A stretch of 64,000 nucleotides of DNA from Ignisphaera aggregans DSM 17230 (GTDB taxonomy: Archaea > Thermoproteota > Thermoprotei_A > Sulfolobales > Ignisphaeraceae). Location of the stretch: positions 1,654,501 to 1,718,500 of the forward strand of contig CP002098.1 of NCBI GenBank assembly GCA_000145985.1, read 5' to 3'. A program made the translations under genes and the position numbers. Of this stretch, positions 1 through 8,484 are shown piece by piece (the first letter of the stretch is position 1; every line of letters begins with the position of its first letter). The notes below the pieces were generated by a model that made no database searches, was not told the origin of the DNA, and was given only the letters and a program-made list of their open reading frames with translations.

Positions 1-1030
1 TATCTATAATCCCCCTCCTAAGTGCCTCTAGATAGATTTTTCTTGATGCTGGAGAAACAATACATCTAATACCCTCTCTAACCTTTCTCCCCTTCATAAT
101 CCTTGCAGCTATTTCAAGATCCTCAAGTCTTCCATTTGTACAAGAACCTATGAATACCTGGTCTATCTCTATACCTTCAACCTCTGCAACACTCTTAACA
201 TTATCTACATCGGGTGGTGCAGATACTACAGGCCCTATTTTCTGTACCTCTACATCCATTTCATCAACAAAATCCTTACTACTTGGACTATAATCTACAT
301 ATCTATAGATACTATATCCATTAGATTCTAACCACTGTATAGCTCTCTCATCAAGAGGTATAATAGCAGATTCTGCACTCATCTCTGTACACATATTTGT
401 AAGAGTCATTCTAGCATCTATACTCAGCTCCTTAATTGTATCACCATGGAATTCTACAGCTCTTCCTATCATACCATCACTTCCAACAGTTCCAATAATA
501 CTCAAAATTATATCCTTACTCATAACACCTCTAGGAACTTTACCAATCAATCTAATTCTAAAGGTCTCTGGAACCTTGATCCATGTCTTTCCATAGACAA
601 TGCCTATAGCAGCATCAGTACTCCCAACACCTAATGCATATATACCTAGAGCTCCTATTGTTGGTGTATGGCTATCAGCTCCAATAACTATCATACCCGG
701 TCTAACTATACCATCCTCTACAACAACTTGGTGACTTATGCCATAACCAACATCAAAGAGCTTTATATTGAACTTTCTACAGAATCTTCTCATCTCTCTA
801 TGCACAGTTGCTGCAGCGACGTGTGGTGCTGGAGATGAGTGGTCTATGAAGAAATAGGTTCTATTCCATGCCTCTAGTCTATCTGCATTAAGTTCTTTCT
901 CTATGACATTAATCACTAGTGGAGCTGTTCCATCCTGGGCATATATAGCATCAATCTCTGTTACAACTATTTCTCCAGGTGTTACATCTCTTCCTATAGC
1001 CTTAGATATAATCCTATCTATCAGCCCCAT
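1..1030 (-). CDS. Aconitase/3-isopropylmalate dehydratase family large subunit, partial
   Basis: The reading frame starts with ATG at 1028-1030 and runs off the left edge, so about the first 343 residues are visible. The protein has the LeuC-type core: an IDHSSPAP segment, a VGYGISHQ segment, GADSHT, the GVGSTDAA motif and the first cluster cysteine in GSCTNGR. The later pair of Fe-S cysteines would lie outside the window. The family isomerises 2-isopropylmalate, homocitrate/homoaconitate or citrate by dehydration and rehydration with a [4Fe-4S] cluster and needs a separate small subunit, not visible here. It lies 53 bp downstream of the HMGL-type synthase on the same strand, so the two probably act consecutively; a TATA-like CTTATAAA near 1058-1065 could also give it its own promoter. 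Substrate is undecided: isopropylmalate, homocitrate and citrate are all possible. Confidence 0.85.
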   Translation of the reverse strand, partial: MGLIDRIISKAIGRDVTPGEIVVTEIDAIYAQDGTAPLVINVIEKELNADRLEAWNRTYFFIDHSSPAPHVAAATVHREMRRFCRKFNIKLFDVGYGISHQVVVEDGIVRPGMIVIGADSHTPTIGALGIYALGVGSTDAAIGIVYGKTWIKVPETFRIRLIGKVPRGVMSKDIILSIIGTVGSDGMIGRAVEFHGDTIKELSIDARMTLTNMCTEMSAESAIIPLDERAIQWLESNGYSIYRYVDYSPSSKDFVDEMDVEVQKIGPVVSAPPDVDNVKSVAEVEGIEIDQVFIGSCTNGRLEDLEIAARIMKGRKVREGIRCIVSPASRKIYLEALRRGIID

Positions 1031-1083
1031 AAAAATCACTTTCACAACTAGAAAATTGTAGAGGGTTTATAAGTAGATAACCA

Positions 1084-2382
1084 TTATCTAGCTACATCAG
1101 GAAAATACTTACGTACAATCTCCATCATCTCTTCATTTGTCAAAGGCTCTGTTCTATTCGTCCTATGGAATAGCTCTATAATCTCATTATATATAGATAC
1201 AACCCTTGGATCATCCTTTGAGATTCCATCATAACCTAGATAGTTTCTTATCCAGATCACAATTGCTGATCTACCAGAGTATGGCGTTATAGCTACAGAG
1301 TATGGTAATCCTAATACCTCCATAGGATCAAAAGGTAGGTATACCTCTGGATTCTTTAATAAACCATCCGCATGTATTCCTGCCTTAGTTCTAAAAGCAT
1401 TCTTTCCTATAATTGGATAATGTTCAAGAGTCTTCATACCCATTTTCTCAAAGAGCTCTGGTATTCTTGATAATGCCTTTAGATTTATTCCATTCCTCCC
1501 CCTTATCCCTGCATAGTGTATAGCCATAACCTCTAGAGGACAGTTGCCAGCTCTCTCACCAATACCGAGGAGAGTACAGTTAGATGCTGCTGCTCCATAT
1601 AGCCATGCAGCTATATGATTTGCTACCACCATACCAAAGTCGTTATGGCCGTGAAACTCTATGTATTCCTGAGGTAAACCTGTTTCCCTTCTAATTATTC
1701 TTACTATTGATGGTATTCCTCTTGGTAGAGGAACCTCTGGAAAAGGTAGCCCAAGGCCTAGAGTATCTGGCAATTTTATTCTTACTGGAACTCTATACTT
1801 TTCACTAAGCTCTATCAACCTTCTTACAAATGGAACAGCTACACCATATATATCAGCTCTAGTTATATCTTCTAAAGAACATCTTACAATAATACCATTA
1901 CTCATAGCCTTCTCAACAACACTTAGATACTTCTCCAAAACCTCTCTCCTAGATAAACCAAACTTATATCTAATGTGGTAGTCAGATATAGAAGTTAGAA
2001 TAACAGTTTCATCAAGACCCATATCTAGGACAAGCTGAAGATCAGAGAAGGTAGCTCGAATCCACCCAATAACCTTTGGATACTTGTATCCATATGAGAG
2101 AAGAGTTCGTGCAATCTCTCTATCCTTCTCAGTATATAGGAAAACCTCAGTACTTTGAATAGCACCAGCACCACCAATATCAGCTAATAGCTCATATATC
2201 TTAACAGCTTCATCTAATGTAAAAACCCTCCAACCCTGTTGACCGTCCCGCAATGTTGTATCTGTTAAATAGATTTTCTGTAGATTTTCCTCAAGTTCAC
2301 TACTATCAACAATGAACCTAGGTACATCTCTAAACGGATATATATCTCTATAGTATATACCACCATTATTATCTAGAGACAT
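1084..2382 (-). CDS. HMGL-like acyltransferase, Re-citrate synthase/homocitrate synthase type
   Basis: A 432-residue TIM-barrel condensing enzyme of the isopropylmalate/homocitrate synthase family. It carries the acetyl-CoA/oxoacid site motif DTTLRDGQQ (about residues 41-49), EDITRAD in the middle and the metal-binding HGHNDF, followed by AWLYGAAASN and GIGERAGNCPLE. The length and lack of the long LeuA C-terminal regulatory domain argue against a standard 2-isopropylmalate synthase. The combination of RDGQQ, a VFLYTEKDRE segment, EDITRAD and AWLYG resembles, from memory, the Re-face citrate synthases of Clostridium kluyveri type; that is an inference. The start ATG at 2380-2382 is well placed. 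It precedes the aconitase-family gene in the same direction, consistent with citrate or homocitrate formation followed by isomerisation. Homocitrate synthase remains a good alternative. Confidence 0.75.
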   Translation of the reverse strand: MSLDNNGGIYYRDIYPFRDVPRFIVDSSELEENLQKIYLTDTTLRDGQQGWRVFTLDEAVKIYELLADIGGAGAIQSTEVFLYTEKDREIARTLLSYGYKYPKVIGWIRATFSDLQLVLDMGLDETVILTSISDYHIRYKFGLSRREVLEKYLSVVEKAMSNGIIVRCSLEDITRADIYGVAVPFVRRLIELSEKYRVPVRIKLPDTLGLGLPFPEVPLPRGIPSIVRIIRRETGLPQEYIEFHGHNDFGMVVANHIAAWLYGAAASNCTLLGIGERAGNCPLEVMAIHYAGIRGRNGINLKALSRIPELFEKMGMKTLEHYPIIGKNAFRTKAGIHADGLLKNPEVYLPFDPMEVLGLPYSVAITPYSGRSAIVIWIRNYLGYDGISKDDPRVVSIYNEIIELFHRTNRTEPLTNEEMMEIVRKYFPDVAR

Positions 2383-2616
2383 CCTATCAACACCTACTAG
2401 CTAATCTAATGGTATTAAACTAGGACAAATCTTATATCTATACCCTGCAATATTCATGAACATCTTATTAACATTTAATGGTGCTACCCCGAAACTAGCT
2501 TGCCATTGCTATGTATTCTAAGAGCACTAGAATCAGACTGCAATATAGTTTTGAAGTTATTCCTATAGTGATATGGTAATTATAGTATTAACTAGTTTAA
2601 ACACTATTTACACATT

Positions 2617-2628
2617 AAATTTATATAC
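2617..2628 (+). promoter_or_regulatory. TATA-type promoter of the serA operon
   Basis: AAATTTATATAC is a good archaeal TATA box. Initiation about 25 bases downstream would fall near 2650, just before a GGTGGT ribosome site at 2656-2661 and the unusual serA start region. Confidence 0.5.
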
Positions 2629-2678
2629 CCGAGCTCTACAATCTTTAGCATGTTTGGTGGTGTATTTTTGTCGGAAGG

Positions 2679-3596
2679 ATTAAGATCCTTATAATAGATA
2701 GAGTCTCAGAGAAGTTTGTTAAACAGCTAGCTGATAAAGGTTTTGATATAGATTATAGACCTGGTATAAATAGAGAAGAATTAGAGAATATCATCAGCAA
2801 TTATAATATCCTCGTATTTAGGAGTAGAATGAAGATTGATAGAGATCTTATAGATAAAGGCCATAACCTTAGGATCCTTGCAAGATATGGCATAGGTCTT
2901 GATAATGTTGATATAGACTATGCTATTAAGAAGGGTATAGCTGTTGTTAATGCTCCAAATGCTTCAACAATAAGTGTTGCTGAACTAACCCTAGGCTTAA
3001 TTATAATGATCTTCAGAAATCTGTATAACTATATAGAACATGTTAAAAGGGGTTTATGGCCCAAGGGAAAATTTATTGGAAGAGAGCTTTATGGCAAAAA
3101 CCTTGGAATTGTAGGTTATGGTAGAATCGGTAGTAGGGTTGCACACTATGGTAGAGCCCTAGGAATGAATGTCTATGTCTATGATATTAGAGATGTCAGA
3201 AATGATGTGGAGAAGATTGGTGGGAAACAGGTAGAATTTGATGAGCTTTTAGAGGTAAGCGATGTTATATCACTTCATGTACCATTAACACCATTAACAT
3301 ATCATATGATTAACGATAATGTTTTGAATAAGGTTAGGGATGGATGTGTGATAGTAAATACTAGTAGGGGTGAGGTTATAGATACTTATGCACTGATAAA
3401 ACATTTAGATAGACTTGGTGGTGTAGCTCTTGATGTTCTTGAACAAGAGCCTCCTAGAGATGAAATACTATTCCAGTTAATCCACCATCCAAAGGTTATA
3501 GTAACACCACATATAGGTGCAGAGACTGTCGAAGCTATGGATAGAATTGCAGATGAGCTATACAACTCAATTATGGAGGTGATAGATTGGCTATGA
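2679..3596 (+). CDS. serA: D-3-phosphoglycerate dehydrogenase-like 2-hydroxyacid dehydrogenase, 5' end irregular
   Basis: NAD-dependent 2-hydroxyacid dehydrogenase. Homology-quality sequence extends upstream of the first in-frame ATG (2829) and reads KILIIDRVSEKF onwards, the usual N-terminal substrate-domain strand. The Rossmann motif GIVGYGRIGSRV, the catalytic Arg in NTSRGEVID, the Glu in ALDVLEQEP and the His in VTPHIGAET are all present. The frame is open back to 2649 but has no ATG, GTG or TTG; 2679 is an ATT used here as a nominal start. A GGTGGT ribosome site at 2656-2661 precedes TTG at 2668, whose frame joins the gene only by a -1 shift near 2676. The 3' end overlaps the aminotransferase gene. 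It most likely oxidises 3-phosphoglycerate for serine synthesis; glyoxylate or hydroxypyruvate reduction is the alternative. Confidence 0.8.
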   Translation: MKILIIDRVSEKFVKQLADKGFDIDYRPGINREELENIISNYNILVFRSRMKIDRDLIDKGHNLRILARYGIGLDNVDIDYAIKKGIAVVNAPNASTISVAELTLGLIIMIFRNLYNYIEHVKRGLWPKGKFIGRELYGKNLGIVGYGRIGSRVAHYGRALGMNVYVYDIRDVRNDVEKIGGKQVEFDELLEVSDVISLHVPLTPLTYHMINDNVLNKVRDGCVIVNTSRGEVIDTYALIKHLDRLGGVALDVLEQEPPRDEILFQLIHHPKVIVTPHIGAETVEAMDRIADELYNSIMEVIDWL

Positions 3597-4627
3597 AGTA
3601 CTTAACCCCAGGACCCGTTCAATTACCTAAAATGGTTATAGATGCTATTGCTAGACAGCCACAGTTTCATAGAACAGATGAATTTAGAGCTACTATGAGA
3701 ATGGTGTTAGAGAAGCTTTCAAAGGTATATCCATATGGACAACCCATAGTTATGCCCGGAACAGGGACCTTTGCTGTTGATGTAATGGTATATAACTATA
3801 TTGAGCCAGGAGATAATGTATTGGTTATATCTATGGGAGAGTTTGGAGAGAGACTTTCAGATTCTATAGAATCTAGAGGAGCTAAAGTAATTAAACTTGA
3901 GTATGAAATAGGTGGTGCACCATCCCTAGATGTTGTTGAAGATACTGCCAAGAAATATGACAATATTAGTGCAATAGCAGTTGTACATAATGAGACAAGT
4001 GCTGGTGTTACATATAGATATATCGAGAAGCTTCAAGATGTTGCCTATTCAGTTGGAGCTATACTACTTGTCGATAGTGTTTCAGCACTTCCAGCAGAGC
4101 CAATAAAAAGTAGAGTTGATGTAATTGCAACAGCCTCCCAAAAAGCTTTCCTTGCACCACCTGGTGCAGCAATTCTATACGTATCTAGAGAGCCTAGAGC
4201 AAAGACCCGTATCCCTCCCTCAATGGATTTAACCAGATATTTAAAAGGAATTCATATAGGTGATACCCCATATACACCTCCAATCAATGTCGTCTACGGA
4301 CTTGATGCCTCCCTTGACTATATATTGGGTATGGGTATAGATCAATACCATGCTGTACACAGAGAAAGAGCATATATATTATATACAGGTTTGAAGTTAA
4401 AACCTGTACCGAGAGATCCATATCTATGGAGCTATACAGTTACAGCATTCTATACAGAGAAAGGGGCTGGATATATAGTTAGAGAGCTGAAAAAACATGG
4501 ATATGTAATTGCCAGTGGTATGGGGAGATATAAGGATTCCATTATCAGGATAGGTGTTATGGGTGATATAGCTAGGGAGGATCTCGAAAAGGTTGTTGAG
4601 GTTGTGAATAGTCTTGTGGATCAATAA
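3593..4627 (+). CDS. Class V aminotransferase (phosphoserine/serine-pyruvate/alanine-glyoxylate type)
   Basis: PLP-dependent fold type I aminotransferase of about 344 residues. It opens with YLTPGPVQLP, typical of the alanine-glyoxylate/serine-pyruvate group, has the PLP-contacting Asp in LLVDSVSALP and the Schiff-base lysine in TASQKAF. A strong ribosome site GGAGGTGAT at 3575-3583 points to ATG 3593, although TTG 3587 is also in frame. The gene overlaps the end of serA, so the two are translationally coupled. Class V enzymes of this type serve as phosphoserine aminotransferase in some archaea (Methanocaldococcus MJ0959), so conversion of phosphohydroxypyruvate to O-phosphoserine is the best reading. 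A glyoxylate aminotransferase role cannot be excluded. Confidence 0.85.
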   Translation: MKYLTPGPVQLPKMVIDAIARQPQFHRTDEFRATMRMVLEKLSKVYPYGQPIVMPGTGTFAVDVMVYNYIEPGDNVLVISMGEFGERLSDSIESRGAKVIKLEYEIGGAPSLDVVEDTAKKYDNISAIAVVHNETSAGVTYRYIEKLQDVAYSVGAILLVDSVSALPAEPIKSRVDVIATASQKAFLAPPGAAILYVSREPRAKTRIPPSMDLTRYLKGIHIGDTPYTPPINVVYGLDASLDYILGMGIDQYHAVHRERAYILYTGLKLKPVPRDPYLWSYTVTAFYTEKGAGYIVRELKKHGYVIASGMGRYKDSIIRIGVMGDIAREDLEKVVEVVNSLVDQ

Positions 4628-5429
4628 AGGGTTATGTAAACTCTGTTTGATATACTCTAGAGTAAAAGATCTAATCAACTTTGGTAAGGAGGATGAAATA
4701 CCGAATATGTTGAGAAAATTAGCAGAAATTACAGAGGATTATCATAGTAGGACTCTCTCCTTTGTAGAAGCATTTGAATATGTAAAGAAGATAGTGGGTG
4801 TTCCAGATCCATACTATAAATTAAAGCTAGAGCTAAAGGCGATAGGAAGAAGTCTTGTTACCGAAGTAGAGAGATATCTATCATCAGTAAACTGGGATAT
4901 GAGGGAGGCTCTTAGAATATCTGCAGCTGCAAATATCCTTGACACTAGTGTCCTAGGCTTTGAGCCTAAAGATCTTAGAGAAGCTATATGGGATAAACCA
5001 GCTATAGAGGAGTCCATCAATATCCCAAGGGATTCAACAATATATCTAGTACTAGATAATGCTGGTGAAGCAGAGATAGACATGCTACTTGCAAAAACTC
5101 TTAAGATGCATGGATATAGAGTTGTTATTGCTGTTAGAAGGAATAGCTATGAGATAGATGTTACTAGAGATGATATCGATAGAGAATTTGAGATTCTTGA
5201 AACACCCTCTAGCATATCTCCAATAATGTATCTAGACGGCGGATTTATAATTGCTAAGGGTATAGCAAATGCAGAAGCATATATAGAGTTTGGAAAACAA
5301 CCCTCTATCCATCTATTAAGAGCTAAATGTGATGTTATAGCAAATCTCTTCAATGTTAAAAAGAATTCCATATTAATAGTTTCTGGAGATACTATTAAAA
5401 ACAAGTTTAGACAATACAATGGTTTATAG
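4614..5429 (+). CDS. DUF89 (ARMT1-like) metal-dependent phosphatase
   Basis: A 271-residue DUF89 family protein. Visible marks are the N-terminal CxxC (Cys8, Cys11) of the archaeal/plant subgroup, an AAANILD segment near residue 105, the metal-binding motif VLDNAGEAEID (Asp148, Asn149) and a GIANAEA segment near the C terminus. Family members are Mn/Ni/Co-dependent phosphatases acting on small phosphorylated metabolites. The TTG start lies inside the preceding aminotransferase gene (14-base overlap), so it is the third gene of the serA operon. This suggests a phosphatase job linked to serine or phosphoserine, which is inference only. Its stop overlaps the convergent gapN stop by six bases. 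Confidence 0.8.
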   Translation: MWINKGLCKLCLIYSRVKDLINFGKEDEIPNMLRKLAEITEDYHSRTLSFVEAFEYVKKIVGVPDPYYKLKLELKAIGRSLVTEVERYLSSVNWDMREALRISAAANILDTSVLGFEPKDLREAIWDKPAIEESINIPRDSTIYLVLDNAGEAEIDMLLAKTLKMHGYRVVIAVRRNSYEIDVTRDDIDREFEILETPSSISPIMYLDGGFIIAKGIANAEAYIEFGKQPSIHLLRAKCDVIANLFNVKKNSILIVSGDTIKNKFRQYNGL

Positions 5430-6947
5430 GAGATAGCGCCATACGCCTCTCCCCCTATAGTTGAATATTACAGTTTTATATGTGGAGACTTGTTCTATAG
5501 AGTATCCTATTCCCTCTCTACCAATACCAGATTCCTTTCTACCACCAAATGGGTAGTAACCAACACCATGTCTCGGCATATCATTTATATATACTGCACC
5601 AAATTCTAGATATCTCACAAGTCTTCTAATTCTCTCAAGATCTCTGCCAAATATTGCTACATCTAAACCATATCTCCTTCCATTTGCGATAGAGATAGCT
5701 TCATCAAGATCCTTGAAAGGTGTTATTATTGCTACAGGTGCAAATACTTCATCACGATAGAGCTTTAGCTGTTTTAATACATCCTTATCCAGTACTTCTA
5801 ACAATGTAGGTTCAACATATGTTGCCCCCAGTCTTCTACCACCATAGAGAATCTTTGCACCTTTTTCAACAGCTTCTCTTACCGCTTCAAGCATAGTGTC
5901 TACAGCTTTAGTATCTATTAATGGTCCCATCTGTACATCTTCATTCCTAGGATCTCCGACCTTAACCTTAGAAAGTTCTTCGATAATCTTAGCTTTGAAC
6001 TCGTCATATATAGGCTCCTCAACCAGTATCAATTTTATTGCATCACATCTTTGACCTGCATAACTGTATATTCCTGCAGCAACCTTCTTAGCAGCATCAT
6101 CTATAGCAGCATCTCTAAGTACTATTGCAGGATCTCCACCGCCAAGCTCCATAATATATTGTTTTATACCCCCAATTTGAAGTATATGTTTACCCGTATC
6201 GCTATTTCCTGTAAAGCTTATGACACTAATTCTCCTATCAGAAACAAGTCTATCGCTCTCCTTTCCAGGGACTGTAAGTACTGCCAATGATTCCTTTGGA
6301 AAACCAGCTTCTTGAGCTATTCTAGCAAATAGTATTACTGGTATGGGATCTGCTGAAGGAGGTTTAATTACAACAGCATTTCCTGCAACTACACTATAAG
6401 TAAATTTGGAGACTGTATCAAATAGTGGATAGTTAAACGGAATTATAGCTAGAACTATGCCATAAGGCTCTCTTTCAACAATACCCTCAGTCTCAATTGT
6501 TGTTGGATCCCAGTCACCTGGAATATATTCACCAAATATTTTTCTTGCATCTAGATCCGCTCTCCTCAACCTATCAATACTAGCATTTAGTTCGCCCACA
6601 GCCTGCTGCCTTGTTTTACCAGTATTCGCTATAAGAACCTCTATGAAATCCTCAGAATATTTTTGAAGTAGATCAGCAATCTTATTAAGTATCTCAACCC
6701 TCTTCCAACCAGGAATATCCCTAATGCTCCACCTACCAATATTATAGACAATATCTAAAGCCTTATCGATTTCATCCCAAGAAAGTTTGGGTACTCTAGC
6801 AATTATGCTTCCATCAATCGGAGTTTTTACCTCTATATACTCCTTACTATCAATCCACTCGCCAACTACATATGTCTTAAAGTTGTATACACCATCTGTA
6901 GCTACATAGATATTGTTGAATATATCTCCCCTAAGTTTAAACAACAT
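5424..6947 (-). CDS. gapN: NADP-dependent non-phosphorylating glyceraldehyde-3-phosphate dehydrogenase
   Basis: A 507-residue aldehyde dehydrogenase family protein. The active site is complete: Asn171 in IIPFNYP, Glu267 in MELGGGDPAIV and the nucleophile Cys301 in YAGQRCDAIK, the form typical of crenarchaeal GapN. The enzyme oxidises glyceraldehyde-3-phosphate to 3-phosphoglycerate without making ATP and is the catabolic route in the modified Embden-Meyerhof pathway of Thermoproteus and Sulfolobus relatives. Its product is the substrate of the neighbouring SerA-type enzyme. ATG 6947 follows a GAGGTG ribosome site. Another aldehyde dehydrogenase specificity is possible, but the full-length resemblance is to GapN. 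Confidence 0.85.
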   Translation of the reverse strand: MLFKLRGDIFNNIYVATDGVYNFKTYVVGEWIDSKEYIEVKTPIDGSIIARVPKLSWDEIDKALDIVYNIGRWSIRDIPGWKRVEILNKIADLLQKYSEDFIEVLIANTGKTRQQAVGELNASIDRLRRADLDARKIFGEYIPGDWDPTTIETEGIVEREPYGIVLAIIPFNYPLFDTVSKFTYSVVAGNAVVIKPPSADPIPVILFARIAQEAGFPKESLAVLTVPGKESDRLVSDRRISVISFTGNSDTGKHILQIGGIKQYIMELGGGDPAIVLRDAAIDDAAKKVAAGIYSYAGQRCDAIKLILVEEPIYDEFKAKIIEELSKVKVGDPRNEDVQMGPLIDTKAVDTMLEAVREAVEKGAKILYGGRRLGATYVEPTLLEVLDKDVLKQLKLYRDEVFAPVAIITPFKDLDEAISIANGRRYGLDVAIFGRDLERIRRLVRYLEFGAVYINDMPRHGVGYYPFGGRKESGIGREGIGYSIEQVSTYKTVIFNYRGRGVWRYLL

Positions 6948-7055
6948 CTCACACCTCTAACAACTATATAGAGGTATAATCTAATAAAGATATCTGTAGT
7001 GACGCACTAGTATAATTCTAACTATATAGTATAGCTAAACTGTACAGTGTTACAA

Positions 7056-8309
7056 TTATATACCTAATTCTTTCAATATCCAATCAATAGCATCTACAAA
7101 TCTATCTATATCACTATAATCGTTATAGATATAGAAACTTATTCTATCACTACCTTTATTCAAACCTAGATACCGATGAAGTGGTTGTGCACAGTGAAAT
7201 CCTGCTCTAATTGCTATATTCTTTGTAGATAGCATATATGCTAAAACCTGTGGATCTAGTCCTTGTAGTACAAATGAAATTATTCCAGATTTCTTTGCAA
7301 TATCTTTAGATCCTAATATAGTAATTTTTTCGTTGTATTCCTCTAGTCTTTTAATGGTGTATCTAGCTAATTCTTTTTCATGGAGATCTATATTATTTAG
7401 ATCTATCCTAATTAGATATCTAATAGCTTCTACAAGACCTACAGCATCGGCGACATTTGCAGTTCCAGGCTCGAATTTCCATGGAAGATCATTGAGAACT
7501 ATATTCTTCTTAACAATATTGCTATCCCTAATTGCTATATCTACAGATTTCACCATATCTCCGCCATAAAATGGGGGATCCATATCCATTAAAATATCTT
7601 TTCTACCCCATAGAACCCCTATACCCATGGGACCGAGCATCTTATGACCACTAAATACTAGAAAGTCTATGTCTAAAGCTTTCACATCTATTGGTATATG
7701 TGGTACTGATTGAGCACCATCAACAACTACTATTGCGCCGACTCTATGAGCTATAGAGGCTATTTTCTTAACATCATTTATAACTCCAAGTACATTTGAG
7801 ACGTGTGTAATACTTACAACTTTTGTCTTCTCATTTACAATATTCTCAAGCTCTCTATAATCCATCTCTCCATTCTCATCAACTCTAACTATTCTTATAG
7901 AAGCATTTCTCAACTCTGCTATTCTCATCCATGGAAGCATATTACTATGGTGTTCAGCTATAGAAATCACAATTTCATCCCCTGGCTGTAGATAGTTTAA
8001 TCCTATGGAATATGCCAATAGATTTAGAGATTCTGTAGAATTTCTTGTAAATATGACCTCCTCCCAGCTATAGGCATTAATAAACTTTGCAACTACTTCA
8101 TGAGCATCCTCATATATTTCTGTTGCTTTTTGACTTAAATCATATAGACCTCTATGGATATTTGCATTAAAATTCTCATAGAAATTCCTTATAGCTTCAA
8201 TAACCACCCTAGGTTTGTGTGTTGTAGCAGCATTATCTAGATATACAAGATCTGGATACCTCCTAAATATAGGGAAATCCTCCCTAATACTACTAACATC
8301 TAAAACCAA
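7056..8309 (-). CDS. sufS: Cysteine desulfurase, SufS/group II
   Basis: PLP enzyme of 417 residues. It has YLDNAATTHKP at the N terminus, the HHSN segment that stacks on PLP near residue 120, the PLP lysine Lys223 in FSGHKMLGP and the persulfide cysteine Cys373 in RAGFHCAQPLH, arranged as in SufS rather than IscS. It removes sulfur from cysteine to give alanine and a protein persulfide for Fe-S clusters and thio-cofactors. The start is TTG, preceded by a GGTG ribosome site seven bases upstream. It is divergent from serK and the cysteine synthase across a 175-base intergenic region, so cysteine supply and use are encoded side by side. Confidence 0.9.
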   Translation of the reverse strand: MVLDVSSIREDFPIFRRYPDLVYLDNAATTHKPRVVIEAIRNFYENFNANIHRGLYDLSQKATEIYEDAHEVVAKFINAYSWEEVIFTRNSTESLNLLAYSIGLNYLQPGDEIVISIAEHHSNMLPWMRIAELRNASIRIVRVDENGEMDYRELENIVNEKTKVVSITHVSNVLGVINDVKKIASIAHRVGAIVVVDGAQSVPHIPIDVKALDIDFLVFSGHKMLGPMGIGVLWGRKDILMDMDPPFYGGDMVKSVDIAIRDSNIVKKNIVLNDLPWKFEPGTANVADAVGLVEAIRYLIRIDLNNIDLHEKELARYTIKRLEEYNEKITILGSKDIAKKSGIISFVLQGLDPQVLAYMLSTKNIAIRAGFHCAQPLHRYLGLNKGSDRISFYIYNDYSDIDRFVDAIDWILKELGI

Positions 8310-8437
8310 ATGAATACACCATCTAGTAGAACTATATTTTAAACACTGGTTTTATATTTAGATACAGAAAGATACACAGTTCAATACTATAGTACTACAG
8401 AAATATGTTCACTAATGGTAATGAGTATCTAGAGAAA

Positions 8438-8449
8438 AGCTTATTAATC
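8438..8449 (+). promoter_or_regulatory. TATA-type promoter of serK
   Basis: AGCTTATTAATC, about 36-47 bases upstream of the serK start, is a reasonable TATA box, with a GGTGGT ribosome site at 8471-8476. A second TATA-like element on the minus strand around 8350-8360 would serve sufS. Confidence 0.4.
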
Positions 8450-8484
8450 TGATTATAACGGTGTTATAGTGGTGGTCAAAATTT

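Noticed and set aside
446-634. Small Asn/Ser-rich frame on the plus strand
   Set aside because: It lies wholly within the aconitase-family gene on the other strand, which has clear motifs.
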